DNA from: CAYGBW01 sp964348185
GTDB taxonomy: Bacteria; Desulfobacterota; BSN033; WVXP01
Direction: 5' to 3'
Length of the DNA stretch: 8,379 nt
NCBI GenBank assembly: GCA_964348185.1
Contig: CAYGBW010000035.1
Span: 1 to 8,379 of the forward strand
The notes under the pieces are model-generated. The model saw only the letters and a program-made list of their open reading frames with translations. It did no database searches and was not told the origin of the DNA. Position numbers and translations under genes: made by a program. Below, piece by piece: positions 1 to 6,686 of the stretch (within the stretch, counting starts at the first letter, position 1; every line of letters begins with the position of its first letter).

Positions 1-43
1 CCCAAACATGTTTAGAACATTAGAAAATTCGAGTTTTGATATT

Positions 44-107
44 GTCCTTCGACTTGGCTCAGGATGGTGAGTCCTTCGACTCTGCTCAGGACCGTGAGCC
101 TGTCGAA
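44..107. repeat. 27-bp tandem repeat with inverted arm (dispersed palindromic repeat type)
   Basis: Two head-to-tail 27-bp units, 44-70 and 71-97, share GTCCTTCGACT and GCTCAGGA and differ at only 4 positions. The second unit runs straight into an inverted arm: GAGCCTGTCGAA at 96-107 can fold back on TTCGAC (75-80) and GCTCA (84-88), giving an imperfect hairpin over 75-107. Elements with the TTCGAC...GCTCAGGA core occur as dispersed intergenic repeats in many bacterial genomes (general knowledge, not searched). It is probably a REP-like element and not an operon-specific regulatory site. Confidence 0.7.
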
Positions 108-123
108 CGGCTCGTCGAAACAT

Positions 124-165
124 TTCGGGTTTCGAATTTCGTGCTTCGAGTTTTGAATTTTGACA
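124..165. repeat. Degenerate 7-bp tandem repeat, six units, consensus TTCGAAT
   Basis: Reading from 124 in steps of seven gives TTCGGGT, TTCGAAT, TTCGTGC, TTCGAGT, TTTGAAT and TTTGACA. The first three or four bases are nearly constant and the last three drift. Two related units, TTCGAGT and TTTGATA, occur at 28-41 on the other side of the 27-bp repeats, so the 12-mer TTCGAGTTTTGA is present at both 28-39 and 145-156. The fixed period of 7 with a changing tail suggests slippage or rolling expansion of a simple repeat. It does not look like coding sequence. Confidence 0.65.
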
Positions 166-239
166 TCTCCATATTTACGATCAGTTTTGGTGTAACTTTT
201 GTAAACTGCTTTTGAGACGTAATACTAGAGTTAACCGCA

Positions 240-1247
240 TTACTCATATCGAATTCGCGGATCCATGACCAGATAGGTTAAGTCTACGAGGAAATTGACG
301 ATAATCACAATGATTGAAATCAGAAGAGACGTCCCCATGATCGCGGCAAAATCGAGATCAAGAAGGGCTTTAGCCAGGTAGAGCCCCAGACCCGGATAAT
401 CGAAAACAGCCTCCACCATGACCGTCGCGCCAAACAGGTAACTCAACGACATGCCCACATGGGTCACGACGGGGATCAGCGCATTTTTCAGGGCATATTT
501 GTAGATGACAAGCCATCGCGGCAGCCCTCCGGCCTTTGCTGTCCGGATAAATTCCTTCTCCATCACCTCCAACATCTGAGAGCGAGTCATGCGAGAGTAA
601 ACGGCCATGGAATTGAAGGAGAGGACAAAAGCCGGCATGATCAAGTGCTTAAGGCTTGAGTAGAAAGCCGATAGATTGAAGGTCAAAAGACTATCCACCA
701 AGTAGAGCCCTGTGATGTGCTCAGGTTCCAACAAGAAATCGGATCGGCCGCTAACGGGCAACATCCTCAAGGTAAAGGCCACAATGAGTTGAAGAAGAAT
801 CCCGAACCAGAACTGGGGCATGGAAACCCCACTCAGCGCAAACAATCGGCTGAAATGGTCGAGGAGGCTATTTCTCTTCGTGGCCGATATCACCCCGATC
901 GGAATACCAAAGACGATGGCAATGAGGACAGCCGAAATGATGAGTTCCACAGACGCGGGGAAGAAAGCCTTCAGATCCTCGATAACCGCTCTCTGGGTCA
1001 TCAACGATTCGCCCAGGTCACCCCGGAGAAGTCCTTTGATGTAAAGGACGTACTGGGTCGGCAGGGGCTTATCCAGATTGTACCGTTTTCTCGCGTGTTC
1101 TATTTCATCTTTGCCGGCTAGCTGCCCGAGAAGCAAAAGGGTCGGATCCCCTGGGATGACATGAGAGATCGTGAAGGTAATCGTGATCACCCCAAAGACA
1201 ACGATGGGCAGTAGACCGATTCGGGTCAGAAGGATTCTCTTCATCAC
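240..1247 (-). CDS. ABC transporter permease, DppB/OppB type
   Basis: This is an inner-membrane channel subunit of a peptide/nickel/opine-type importer (BPD_transp_1 family), of normal length at 335 residues. Hydrophobic segments are near 8-28, 99-121, 134-160, 200-217, 252-280 and 302-324. The start has the usual family N-terminus with IPGDP at 31-35. The cytoplasmic coupling (EAA) loop is clear at 232-260 (EFIRTAKAGGLP, then KNALIPV), followed by VEAVFDYPGLG at 278-288. The C-terminus has the family signature MDPRIRY, so the gene is complete. The start is GTG at 1247 or the adjacent ATG at 1244; neither has a good Shine-Dalgarno sequence. A terminator hairpin ends only 14 nt upstream, so expression probably depends on read-through from the binding-protein gene. 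Partner permease and ATPases are not in the window. Substrate unknown; peptide transport should not be assumed. Confidence 0.95.
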   Translation of the reverse strand: MMKRILLTRIGLLPIVVFGVITITFTISHVIPGDPTLLLLGQLAGKDEIEHARKRYNLDKPLPTQYVLYIKGLLRGDLGESLMTQRAVIEDLKAFFPASVELIISAVLIAIVFGIPIGVISATKRNSLLDHFSRLFALSGVSMPQFWFGILLQLIVAFTLRMLPVSGRSDFLLEPEHITGLYLVDSLLTFNLSAFYSSLKHLIMPAFVLSFNSMAVYSRMTRSQMLEVMEKEFIRTAKAGGLPRWLVIYKYALKNALIPVVTHVGMSLSYLFGATVMVEAVFDYPGLGLYLAKALLDLDFAAIMGTSLLISIIVIIVNFLVDLTYLVMDPRIRYE

Positions 1248-1261
1248 GGAGAAGGGGCATC

Positions 1262-1291
1262 AAAAAAAGGAAGGGGAGCACCTCCCCTTCC
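1262..1291 (-). terminator. Intrinsic terminator between binding protein and permease genes
   Basis: On the minus strand a perfect 10-bp stem, GGAAGGGGAG and CTCCCCTTCC, closes a GTG loop (1291 down to 1269) and is followed directly by seven T residues (1268 to 1262). This is a textbook Rho-independent terminator in the direction of transcription. It starts 11 nt past the binding-protein stop codon and ends 14 nt before the permease start, leaving no room for a separate promoter after it. In ABC operons such partial terminators, or the 3'-protecting hairpins they form, are a known way to make more binding protein than membrane subunit. Confidence 0.85.
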
Positions 1292-1302
1292 CCTCCAGGA
1301 GA

Positions 1303-2895
1303 CTACTCTTCTAGATACATGTCGTAGAGGTTGTATTCCCACTCCCAGATGGGGCTGGGAACATAGCCTTTCACCCTTTTTGCCATTGTCGAGACGAAAA
1401 CCAGCTGCCAGAGAGGGATCGTGGCCAGATCATTGTGCAAGACCTCCTGGCCTTTCCACATGAGCTCCTTGTATTTCTCCATATTGGGAGCCACCTGGGC
1501 GGCGTCCAGCAGCTGATCGACCTCTGGATTCGAATAGCCCGGATTCCACCCCCTCACCCCGATTTGTGGGGATCCAATCGATTGAGAATGGAAAAGGCGG
1601 TTCAAAACGGTGTAGCCATCGACAATGGAGCTTGCATAATAGATGTACATGTGGGGTGGGGGAGGAGCCGTTCCATTCTGTATGCTAGCCACCATGCGGG
1701 GCCAGGTGGTCGCGTGGATGTCGAGGTTGATCCCCACCTCTTTCAGGTTATTCATCAGGGTCTCACAGACGAGTCTTTTCCACTCGTAGCCGACGTTATA
1801 CATAATGATGAGCTCGATCTCCCCTTCCTGATACCCCGCCTCCTTCAGGAGCTGTTTGGCCTTCTCCACATCTCGTTTGTAGATTTTCAACGTGTTGTTA
1901 TGCTCAAAGAGCCCGCTCGCCAGAGGGCCCTGCAACCACTGGGCTGCCCCTTTCATGGCGACCTCCAGCAGGTTGTCATAGTCGACAGCGTAAGCGATCG
2001 CTTCTCTAACCTTCCTGTTCCGAAGGGGATTGTCTTTCCCTCCTGTGTGTCTGAGGAGCAATAACGTCACCGTGTTTGTGGAGGGAAGACTAACATTGAG
2101 GGCAGGCAGTTTCTTCAGCTCGTCCACATCGTCGAAGAGTAAATCTTCAGCAATATCGACCTCCTTGTTGAGGAGCATCATCTTTCGGCTCGAGGCCTCT
2201 CTCACGTACCTGAACAGCACCTTGTCCAGGTGTTTCCCTGGCCATCCTCGCCAATAATCGTTAAACCGCTCGAGATAGATGTAATCCATCTTGGCTGTTT
2301 TCTGGATTGTGTAAGGCCCCGTGCCCGCGTCGTGTTCCTCAAGCCAGGCTTTGGCCAAATCACCCTCCTTCTCATGTGCCCTTATTGCGGTGGGACTCAC
2401 GATCCTCAGAACACTGGGATGGGCCAACGCGGTCAAGAAAATCGGGGAAGGCGATGTGAGGCTCAGTTTCACGGTATAGTCTTCCACCGCCACTGCATTG
2501 TCGATCAGTTTGAGCCAGGTGTACCCTGTGCCCTTATACCGCTTTGCCCGATCAATGCTAAAGACGACAGCCTCGGCGTTAAAAGGTGAGCCGTCATGGA
2601 ATTTCACCCCTTTTCTCAGACGGAGGGTGTACGTTTTCTGGTCTGGCGAAACCTCGTAAGACTCGGCAAGCCACGGTTCCACCTCCGTCGTTCCGGGCTT
2701 GAATCTGAGCAGGTTCTCATAAACCTGGCTCAGGCCCGTGGTACACGTCGTCCACCCTCCCGGGTCCAAGGTGGGCCACCCTTGAGATACCGCCCCTTTC
2801 AGAAACGACTCCTCAGCCCTTACAGGATCAGTCACCCCTAATAGTAAGACCGAGAGACACATCCCCAGGGTCAAAATCCTTTGCCGTTTTTTCAT
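1303..2895 (-). CDS. ABC transporter solute-binding protein, family 5 (DppA/OppA-like)
   Basis: This is a periplasmic or exported binding protein of the SBP_bac_5 family, 530 residues, the usual size. The N-terminus is a Sec signal peptide: basic MKKRQR, a hydrophobic core up to about residue 22, and a likely signal peptidase I site VRA|EE after residue 27. The only early Cys (13) is not in a lipobox. The family hallmark follows at 89-116 (YTLRLRKGVKFHDGSPF, then VVFSIDR). The ATG at 2895 is well supported by AGGAGG at 2902-2907, six bases upstream. The gene starts 53 nt after the Mo-subunit stop, with no clear promoter or terminator between, so it is probably co-transcribed. Family members bind peptides, nickel complexes, opines, heme, sugars and other solutes, so the ligand cannot be read from the sequence. 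Its place next to catabolic genes suggests it captures their substrate (inference). Confidence 0.95.
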   Translation of the reverse strand: MKKRQRILTLGMCLSVLLLGVTDPVRAEESFLKGAVSQGWPTLDPGGWTTCTTGLSQVYENLLRFKPGTTEVEPWLAESYEVSPDQKTYTLRLRKGVKFHDGSPFNAEAVVFSIDRAKRYKGTGYTWLKLIDNAVAVEDYTVKLSLTSPSPIFLTALAHPSVLRIVSPTAIRAHEKEGDLAKAWLEEHDAGTGPYTIQKTAKMDYIYLERFNDYWRGWPGKHLDKVLFRYVREASSRKMMLLNKEVDIAEDLLFDDVDELKKLPALNVSLPSTNTVTLLLLRHTGGKDNPLRNRKVREAIAYAVDYDNLLEVAMKGAAQWLQGPLASGLFEHNNTLKIYKRDVEKAKQLLKEAGYQEGEIELIIMYNVGYEWKRLVCETLMNNLKEVGINLDIHATTWPRMVASIQNGTAPPPPHMYIYYASSIVDGYTVLNRLFHSQSIGSPQIGVRGWNPGYSNPEVDQLLDAAQVAPNMEKYKELMWKGQEVLHNDLATIPLWQLVFVSTMAKRVKGYVPSPIWEWEYNLYDMYLEE

Positions 2896-2901
2896 AACTC
2901 T

Positions 2902-2907
2902 CCTCCT
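2902..2907 (-). promoter_or_regulatory. Strong ribosome binding site of the binding-protein gene
   Basis: AGGAGG stands six bases before the ATG at 2895. It is the best Shine-Dalgarno match in the window, in line with high expression of the exported binding protein. The permease that follows has none. Confidence 0.85.
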
Positions 2908-2948
2908 TTCTGTTCAAACGAATCTTCTGACCGATCCACAGATTTAAT

Positions 2949-5198
2949 TCAATGGTGATGTCCTTCAGCCAGTTTTTCGACGATCCTTTGTGGGGTCATG
3001 GGCAGCTCCGTAACCCTCACGCCAATCGCCCTGGCGGTCGCGTTGGCGATAGCAGGCGCGGTCACGATGATTGAACCCTGCCCCGCCCCTTTGGCCCCAT
3101 AGGGGCCATGAGGATCGGGCTTTTCGACAATCGCGGAAATCACCTCTGGTACATCAAGGGCCAGAGGAACCCGGCTATGCAGGTAACTCGGATTCATCAC
3201 CTCCCCTCTCTCTATGCGGATTTCCTCTGACAGGGCATAACCAAGCCCCTGTTGGATACATCCTTCGATCTGACCTTTCACCATCATGGGATTGATGGCC
3301 CGGCCACAGTTATGCGCCGCAAAGACTCTCAACACCTCCACATGTCCCGTTCTCCGATCCACTTCAACCTCAGCGACCTGGGCAACGTACTCATAGGCTG
3401 AATGTCGTTCCAGGCCTGTCCCTTTCCCCAGGTCGTATTGGGCACCGGGGTTGTGGAATACTCCCCTTCCAATAATAGACCCATACTGCTTGATGAGCAT
3501 CGAAAAGGGGACTTTCCTATTGGGATGTCCTTTCACATAAACGTGCTTCTCACCCACTTCGAGATCTTCTCCCCTTGCCTCAAGGAACGTGGCGCCATGA
3601 TTCAGGAGTTGGTTTTTGATGTCGAGAGCGGCCCGCTTCACCGCATTCCCCGTGCAATAGATGGTCCTGTCTGAAATGGGGCCTTTCTCATAGGTCATCG
3701 CGTCCGTATCCCCTGAAGCAAGAGAGATCTCCTCCACAGGGACCCTCAATTCTTCGGATACGATCTGAAGGAGCGAGGTGTGGCTCCCGGCAATGTTCGG
3801 GGAGTTGATTGAGAGGTGGGCTGTCCCATCAGGATAGAGCCACACCATCGCAGAAGATGGGCCGGGGGAGGCATGGCCGAATTGACCGCAGGCAATCCCC
3901 AAGGCCCGGTCTTTTTTCGGTTTCCTTTTCCCCCATCTCGACAGGTTGGCCACTTCCCTCAACGTCTCTTTCACCGCGACCCCATAGAGCGACATGCCCG
4001 TAATATTCTGATCCCCATCCTCAATCGCATTCTTTATCCTGATCGCTAAGGGGTCTATTTGAAGTCTCTCTGCCAGGGCGTCCAAATGGGATTCCACCGC
4101 AAAGACAGCCTGGGGGCAGCCATAGCCACGATAAGCCCCAGTGACGGCTTTGTTCGTGTACACACAATAGCCATCGATTCTCACATGAGGAATGCGATAA
4201 GGCCCCCTCACCACCTGGGCGCCATTCTCCATCAGGCCGGGTCCGAACTCTGCATAAGCGCCCGCATCATAGTACATCTCCACTTTCATCGCTACGAGGG
4301 TACCATCCTTTTTTGCACCCAACTTCATCGAGATGACCGCGCCGTGTCGGGGGCGCCCATCGACAAATTCCTCCTCCCGGGTCCATGTCACCTTGACCGG
4401 TCTTCGTGCCTTCTGGGCGAGGAGGAACGCATAGGCAGCACACAGATTCTCGACCTTTGCCCCAAAGCTCCCCCCAACCTGTGGGGCAAAGACCCGGACT
4501 TTGGACATGGGAAGCCCCAAAACCTGGGCAATCAAAGAGTGAAAGATATCGGGTACCTGAACACTCGTCCAGAAGATCGCCTGACCCGACACGCCAAGAT
4601 CCGCGACAGCCACATGGGGTTCCAGGTATCCCTGATGGACAATAGGCGTCTTATACGTATCCTCCAAGGTAACGTCTGATTCAGCAAATCCCCTCTCTAG
4701 TTGACCCGACTCATAAGTCAAATGGGAGCATATGTTCCCGTATTTCCGGGCGGGCCACACGGCCTCATAGGTGCTAAGGTCCCGGTGCACGAGTGGCGCT
4801 CCCTCCTTCACCGCCTCTGAGGGATCGAAGACCGCTGGGAGGGTTTCATATTCCACTTCGATCAGTTCGGCCGCCTCTTGTGCGATCCTCTCCTCAGTTG
4901 CCGCAACCCCAGCGACCGCTTCTCCAACATATCGAACCGCGTCTTGACAGAACAGGGTCCTGTCTTTCACGAAAAACCCAAATCGAACCTTGAGCGCATC
5001 CTCTGCGGTCACGATGGCCTTGACTCCGGGAAGCCTCTGCGCTTTCTCTGAATTGATTCTCAGGATTCTTCCGTGGGGAATGGTGGAGCGTTTCAGCTTC
5101 CCGTAAAGCATCCCGGGGAGCTTTACCTCTGTGGCGTAGGCGGTCTTCCCTGTCACTTTCTCCAGGCCATCGTGGGCCAGAATTGATCTCCCAATCAC
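2949..5198 (-). CDS. Molybdopterin-binding large subunit, xanthine dehydrogenase/HcrA family
   Basis: This is the catalytic subunit holding the molybdopterin cofactor, 749 residues, like HcrA or CoxL. The N-terminal a/b-hammerhead domain spans about 15-125 and the two Mo-cofactor-binding domains follow. Visible motifs are LEPH at 192-195, GGSFGAK at 242-248, AYRGYGCPQ at 355-363 (xanthine dehydrogenase/HCR type, not the AYRCSFR of form I CO dehydrogenase), LLQIVSEEL at 476-484 and GPYGAKGAGQGS at 698-709. Two conserved active-site positions are altered. The base-catalyst Glu of the GxGE / EASEG motif is Gln707 (codon CAG, 3078-3080), and the GQG loop reads NIAGSHT at 468-474, with Ala470 where Gln is expected. 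The frame is intact, so this is not decay by frameshift. The start is GTG at 5198, 4 nt after the small-subunit stop, with GGAGGG at 5207-5212. Family assignment is firm; substrate and direction of reaction are unknown. Confidence 0.93.
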   Translation of the reverse strand: MIGRSILAHDGLEKVTGKTAYATEVKLPGMLYGKLKRSTIPHGRILRINSEKAQRLPGVKAIVTAEDALKVRFGFFVKDRTLFCQDAVRYVGEAVAGVAATEERIAQEAAELIEVEYETLPAVFDPSEAVKEGAPLVHRDLSTYEAVWPARKYGNICSHLTYESGQLERGFAESDVTLEDTYKTPIVHQGYLEPHVAVADLGVSGQAIFWTSVQVPDIFHSLIAQVLGLPMSKVRVFAPQVGGSFGAKVENLCAAYAFLLAQKARRPVKVTWTREEEFVDGRPRHGAVISMKLGAKKDGTLVAMKVEMYYDAGAYAEFGPGLMENGAQVVRGPYRIPHVRIDGYCVYTNKAVTGAYRGYGCPQAVFAVESHLDALAERLQIDPLAIRIKNAIEDGDQNITGMSLYGVAVKETLREVANLSRWGKRKPKKDRALGIACGQFGHASPGPSSAMVWLYPDGTAHLSINSPNIAGSHTSLLQIVSEELRVPVEEISLASGDTDAMTYEKGPISDRTIYCTGNAVKRAALDIKNQLLNHGATFLEARGEDLEVGEKHVYVKGHPNRKVPFSMLIKQYGSIIGRGVFHNPGAQYDLGKGTGLERHSAYEYVAQVAEVEVDRRTGHVEVLRVFAAHNCGRAINPMMVKGQIEGCIQQGLGYALSEEIRIERGEVMNPSYLHSRVPLALDVPEVISAIVEKPDPHGPYGAKGAGQGSIIVTAPAIANATARAIGVRVTELPMTPQRIVEKLAEGHHH

Positions 5199-5202
5199 CC
5201 GC

Positions 5203-5685
5203 CTATCCCTCCATCTCTTTCCCCGCGGCTAGAACGGCTCTTGCAATCCGGCGGTAACTAACGCATCGGCACAGGTTCCCGGAGATTGCCTCCAGAATCT
5301 CCGCTTCCCGTGGGGCAGGGTTTCGGTCAAGCACGGCCTTGGCGGAAAGGATCATCCCAGGCGTGCAATAACCACACTGCGTCGCACCGTGTTCCATAAA
5401 TGCCTTCTGAAGCGGGTGAAGCGCGTCGCCTTCTGCCAGTCCCTCGATCGTGAGAATGGGATCACTTTCAACGATGTCTACCGCAAGCACAAGACAGCTA
5501 TTCACCGGTCTCCCCTTGGCCAGAACCGTGCAGGCACCACAATCTCCCACATTGCAAGCCTTTTTGGCTCCGGTGAGACCCAGATCCTCCCGGATCACAT
5601 CCAGCAGGGTTCTCCACGGTTCGACATCTAACTCATATGTGAAACCGTTTACATTCAGACGGATTCTTTGCGTCAAGACGATCAC
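5203..5685 (-). CDS. [2Fe-2S] small subunit of the molybdenum enzyme (HcrC/CoxS type)
   Basis: This electron-transfer subunit passes electrons between the Mo site and the FAD subunit. At 160 residues it has the family's normal length. The N-terminal plant-ferredoxin domain binds one [2Fe-2S] cluster through Cys44, Cys49, Cys52 and Cys64 (CNVGDCGAC, then C). The C-terminal helical domain binds the second, Mo-proximal cluster through Cys104, Cys107, Cys139 and Cys141 (QCGYCTPGM and GNLCRC). Gln103 before the first of these is the residue that usually contacts the cofactor. All eight ligands are present. The LCRC motif is followed by VSYRRI where most relatives have TGY. The start is GTG at 5685, overlapping the FAD-subunit stop as GTGA, with a GAGAGG at 5689-5694 only three bases upstream, so translation is probably coupled. 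Confidence 0.95.
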   Translation of the reverse strand: MIVLTQRIRLNVNGFTYELDVEPWRTLLDVIREDLGLTGAKKACNVGDCGACTVLAKGRPVNSCLVLAVDIVESDPILTIEGLAEGDALHPLQKAFMEHGATQCGYCTPGMILSAKAVLDRNPAPREAEILEAISGNLCRCVSYRRIARAVLAAGKEMEG

Positions 5686-6686
5686 CTGCCTCTCGTCTCG
5701 ATTTGATCAGCCAGGCGACGTACAGCCCGCTCCACCAGGACTTTCACTTGCGATCTCCGGTATTCTCCCAGTCCTCCCATGGGCGAAATCGGGTGGGACG
5801 CCTTTAGGGTCTGTTGGATGGAATCAGCCAGCCGCTCCCTGTCTCGAAGGGCGTTGAGGCCGTTCCCTCTGAACACCGATTCAGCTCCTTTTGCCCGCAC
5901 GGGAAAACCGGTTACGCCGGTAAGCCCGATCCCCACGTCTTCCCAGGCCTTTTCATCGGTATGAGGGGTTATTGCCATAGCCACCCCGACGATCGGAAAA
6001 TCCAGAGAATGCCTCCATCTCTCTTTCAGATAAACGCAAAAGGAAGATCGAGACGGGAGAAGAGCGTGGGTTAGGATCTGTTTATCGAGCTTCAAAGGAC
6101 TCACACCATTCCCAGAATAGATCTCCTCAATCGGGACGACCCGACTCCCTGAGGCCCCGAAAACCCTGACCTTCGCTCTTAGAGCAATGAGAACAGTTAC
6201 GGAGTCCGCAGAAAAGATCGAGAAGCAACGCTTTGCTCCCGGAACGATATGACAGATCTTCCCCCCTTCCTTCAGGCATTTGACCTGGCTCCTTCGGGCT
6301 TCCATATTCCGATCGAGAAAAAGGCATTTTGTCTCCAAACAGATATTTCCCCCAATCGTCCCTTGGTTCCTGATCTGCGGCGAGGCAATCGTTCCAATGG
6401 AGTGAACAAGCGCTGGATAGCTATCTCGAATCTCAGCATGCTCGGCCACCTGAGAAAGTGTGGCTGCAGCCCCAAGGGCCATCCATTCTCCCTCTCTCCG
6501 AATTTCATTGAGTTGGGGAATTCTCTTGATATTGATGAGATGCCTGGGGCATAGGGATTGATGCTTCATCGCCACCAAGAGGTCTGTCCCCCCGGCGAGA
6601 ACTCTCACCCCCTCTTCCTCGAATTCTCCAAGGAGAGCCAAGGCCTCCTCAAGGCGACGGGGGGTATGAAAGGTGAACCGGTTCAT
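5682..6686 (-). CDS. FAD-binding subunit with extra [4Fe-4S] loop (HcrB-like)
   Basis: This is the flavin subunit of the Mo enzyme, 334 residues. The FAD-binding part has AGGTDLLVAM at 31-40 and the SPQIRNQGTIGGN motif at 102-114; a CO_deh_flav_C-like domain fills roughly 225-330. Between them is an insertion absent from ordinary CoxM/XDH subunits, with Cys121, Cys137, Cys145 and Cys154 (C-x15-C-x7-C-x8-C). This spacing agrees with the [4Fe-4S] ligands I recall for HcrB of 4-hydroxybenzoyl-CoA reductase, and the flanking text (GGNICLETKC, GGKICHIVPG, KRC) is also like HcrB. Such a cluster lets electrons enter from ferredoxin-level donors. The ATG at 6686 overlaps the methyltransferase stop as ATGA and has only a weak Shine-Dalgarno, so it is probably translated by coupling. 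The subunit order FAD, [2Fe-2S], Mo is that of cox operons. Confidence 0.93.
   Translation of the reverse strand: MNRFTFHTPRRLEEALALLGEFEEEGVRVLAGGTDLLVAMKHQSLCPRHLINIKRIPQLNEIRREGEWMALGAAATLSQVAEHAEIRDSYPALVHSIGTIASPQIRNQGTIGGNICLETKCLFLDRNMEARRSQVKCLKEGGKICHIVPGAKRCFSIFSADSVTVLIALRAKVRVFGASGSRVVPIEEIYSGNGVSPLKLDKQILTHALLPSRSSFCVYLKERWRHSLDFPIVGVAMAITPHTDEKAWEDVGIGLTGVTGFPVRAKGAESVFRGNGLNALRDRERLADSIQQTLKASHPISPMGGLGEYRRSQVKVLVERAVRRLADQIETRGR

Larger units (their letters stand above)
1..239. other. Gene-free repeat-rich region downstream of the permease
   Basis: No convincing coding sequence is visible on either strand between the left edge and the permease stop codon. The stretch is more AT-rich than the genes and is largely made of short repeats, annotated separately (heptads at 28-41 and 124-165, tandem palindromic units at 44-107). 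I see no strong intrinsic terminator on the minus strand; the best inverted repeat (CAGTTT at 182-187, AAACTG at 203-208) has a 15-nt loop and no T-run. A dppC-type permease normally begins within a few tens of bases of a dppB gene, but none begins here. Confidence 0.75.

Noticed and set aside
182..208. Inverted repeat CAGTTT/AAACTG as a terminator for the permease
   Set aside because: The stem is only 6 AT-rich base pairs with a 15-nt loop, and no T-run follows on the minus strand.
223..230. TACTAGAG, identical to a known synthetic assembly scar
   Set aside because: An 8-mer can occur by chance, and no other construct-like sequence is nearby.
250..264. GAATTC followed by GGATCC, which looks like a cloning linker or adapter
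   Set aside because: The bases encode the conserved permease C-terminus MDPRIRY in frame, so the two restriction sites are a coincidence of natural codons.
743..748. CRISPR array, tRNA, rRNA or insertion-sequence remains anywhere in the window (coordinates nominal)
   Set aside because: No regularly spaced repeats with unique spacers, no cloverleaf-like sequence, no rRNA segments and no transposase-like frame were seen; the repeats at 28-165 have no spacers of CRISPR type.
1435..2064. Long plus-strand open frame (209 codons) inside the binding-protein gene
   Set aside because: It lies antisense to a clear family-5 binding protein, has no recognisable domain and is explained by codon bias of the opposite strand. 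The same holds for the plus-strand frames at 4059-4679 and 5450-5857.
2896..2948. Separate promoter for the binding protein in the 53-nt gap after the Mo subunit
   Set aside because: No paired -35/-10 hexamers with proper spacing are visible there; only the strong ribosome binding site is.
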